Program-made: the position numbers and the translations under genes
Shown: positions 57,141 through 57,802 of the stretch, piece after piece
How positions within the stretch are numbered: position 1 is the stretch's first letter
Layout of the letters: the number at the start of each line of letters is the position of its first letter
Notes under the pieces: model-generated
Databases searched by the model: none
The model's input: only the letters and a program-made list of their open reading frames with translations
What the model was told of the DNA's origin: nothing
Assembly: GCF_001654835.1 (NCBI RefSeq)
Contig: NZ_LXEP01000001.1
Span: forward strand, 1-57,802
Direction of reading: 5' to 3'
DNA: 57,802 bases
DNA from: Buttiauxella gaviniae ATCC 51604
Lineage (GTDB): Bacteria > Pseudomonadota > Gammaproteobacteria > Enterobacterales > Enterobacteriaceae

Positions 57141-57743
57141 ATGCTAGCCTTCTGGCACGAATATTCAGATCTCATCTCCGCATTTTTAGCGGCTCTTTTA
57201 GGCGGCTGTTTCACGATGAAAGGGGTGACAGCACAAGTGAAACAGCAGGCAAAACAGCAGGCAACAGCGGCCAGAGAGAAGCGTATCACAACGCTATTAG
57301 GTGTCAGAGAGGAAATAGACTCACTGATTAAACTGTATCAGGCCAGAATGGCAGAAGAAATCGAAAAATACGACCGGAACTCACCGTTCGATAACATTTT
57401 CCCCATTACTCAAAACTACTTCACGTTCTATGAAGCCAATTCTGCATCCCTACCTGAAGTTCATAGAGAAACACTCTCAAAAATTGTGGCTTTTTATACA
57501 AGCGCAATAAGCCTAATTGATTCCTATCGCGGTAATAATGCACTTATCGAACGGCTGGACTCCACGCAGGTTGCAAGTGACATTACTGGCAACAAAGAGC
57601 ATCTTGCACACCTGAAAAGATACGCAATCCTAGCCACAAAGTACGGTCGCGGATTAATGATGATTCATGAAGAGGTCATGCTGCGCTATAAACAGGTTAT
57701 AGAAGCCATCGATGGTGAAATCTCACAGCTACAATGCAGTTAG
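57141..57743 (+). CDS. Membrane-anchored hypothetical protein (200 residues)
   Basis: The protein begins with one membrane helix (YSDLISAFLAALLGGCFTMK) followed by a long helical cytoplasmic part: a coiled coil (VKQQAKQQATAAREKRITTL) and further helices to the C-terminus (VMLRYKQVIEAIDGEISQLQ). This plan occurs in small membrane-bound sensors, but no family is recognised. It stands alone on the plus strand at the window's end. Confidence 0.6.
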   Translation: MLAFWHEYSDLISAFLAALLGGCFTMKGVTAQVKQQAKQQATAAREKRITTLLGVREEIDSLIKLYQARMAEEIEKYDRNSPFDNIFPITQNYFTFYEANSASLPEVHRETLSKIVAFYTSAISLIDSYRGNNALIERLDSTQVASDITGNKEHLAHLKRYAILATKYGRGLMMIHEEVMLRYKQVIEAIDGEISQLQCS

Positions 57744-57802
57744 CACTACAGTCTGTCCGCATATTACTCGATGCGGTCGGGCTTAGTGGGCTGAAGGTCC
57801 GC

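Noticed and set aside
1..57802. Insertion sequences or transposons
   Set aside because: No transposase, and no pair of terminal inverted repeats with target duplication, was seen. The cargo at 0.1-4.3 kb has no visible transposon ends.
1..57802. Conjugation system
   Set aside because: No relaxase, coupling protein or type IV secretion gene was recognised. DUF1380 and DUF5983 alone do not show conjugation.
57765..57802. Proof of circularity from a GTCCGC / GCGGAC pairing across the window ends
   Set aside because: The last bases and the first 20 could form a 6-bp inverted repeat if joined, but this is too short to prove that the window is a closed circle.

Overview
This window reads as a large part, possibly all, of a phage-plasmid from an enterobacterium, of the SSU5 / pHCM2 / pMT1 kind. 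The evidence is an IncFIB-type RepA between two iteron arrays, a ParA with a small ribbon-helix-helix partner, a tyrosine integrase, and a phage DNA-metabolism set: RecA/UvsX-like recombinase, gp32-like SSB, 5'-3' exonuclease, TOPRIM primase, DnaB-like helicase, SbcD-like nuclease, PhoH, glutaredoxin and CobS/CobT. A complete lysis cassette is present. The family assignment comes from gene content and recognised motifs, not from a database search. Capsid, portal, terminase and most tail genes are absent. At 41.1-41.5 kb the start of an ABC-type ATPase gene runs straight into the glycine-rich C-terminus of a tail-fibre protein, so I infer that one deletion removed the virion block.

Layout. 0.1-4.3 kb is cargo unlike the rest: a GNAT acetyltransferase, then a LysR regulator, an MFS transporter and a second-copy-type porphobilinogen synthase (hemB), all on the minus strand. 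5.0-8.1 kb has an SbcD-like nuclease, a lipoprotein, a frameshifted GNAT and an ASCH-like protein. 8.17-10.48 kb is the replicon: two origin modules, each with a DnaA box, phased heptamers and 21-bp iterons, then repA, then a mixed-orientation iteron array. 10.5-24.3 kb is a mostly minus-strand block of small envelope or hypothetical proteins, a Band-7 lipoprotein, the recombination genes, a DUF4365 gene on the opposite strand, a DnaE/UDG remnant and CobS/CobT. 24.5-26.1 kb holds an XRE regulator, the integrase and a perfect 15-7-15 inverted repeat. 26.3-31.6 kb holds glutaredoxin, PhoH, an HNH nuclease, tRNA-Asn and about 700 bases of gene-free DNA rich in stem-loops. 31.6-39.4 kb holds primase, helicase, DUF2971, two membrane proteins in line with parAB, and two overlapping unknown genes. 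39.6-44.8 kb holds the lysis genes, the deletion scar, two ParB-like proteins and an SF2 helicase. 44.9-57.7 kb is accessory: lipoproteins, a two-lobed Sm-like protein, DUF1380/DUF5983, a GIY-YIG nuclease, a truncated methyltransferase, and repeat-rich non-coding DNA.

Two dispersed short motifs tie the element together. A palindrome close to ATAGGTAAGTANTTACTTAT lies upstream of about 16 transcription units, including the XRE gene itself, and looks like the operator of a master repressor. A second palindrome, AAACAANTTGTTT, sits just before the ribosome binding site of many genes and may be a second control or leader element. Several genes carry single-base lesions (a GNAT, phoH, a 57-residue ORF, and a 66-residue membrane ORF with an in-frame TGA). 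These could be decay or sequencing error.
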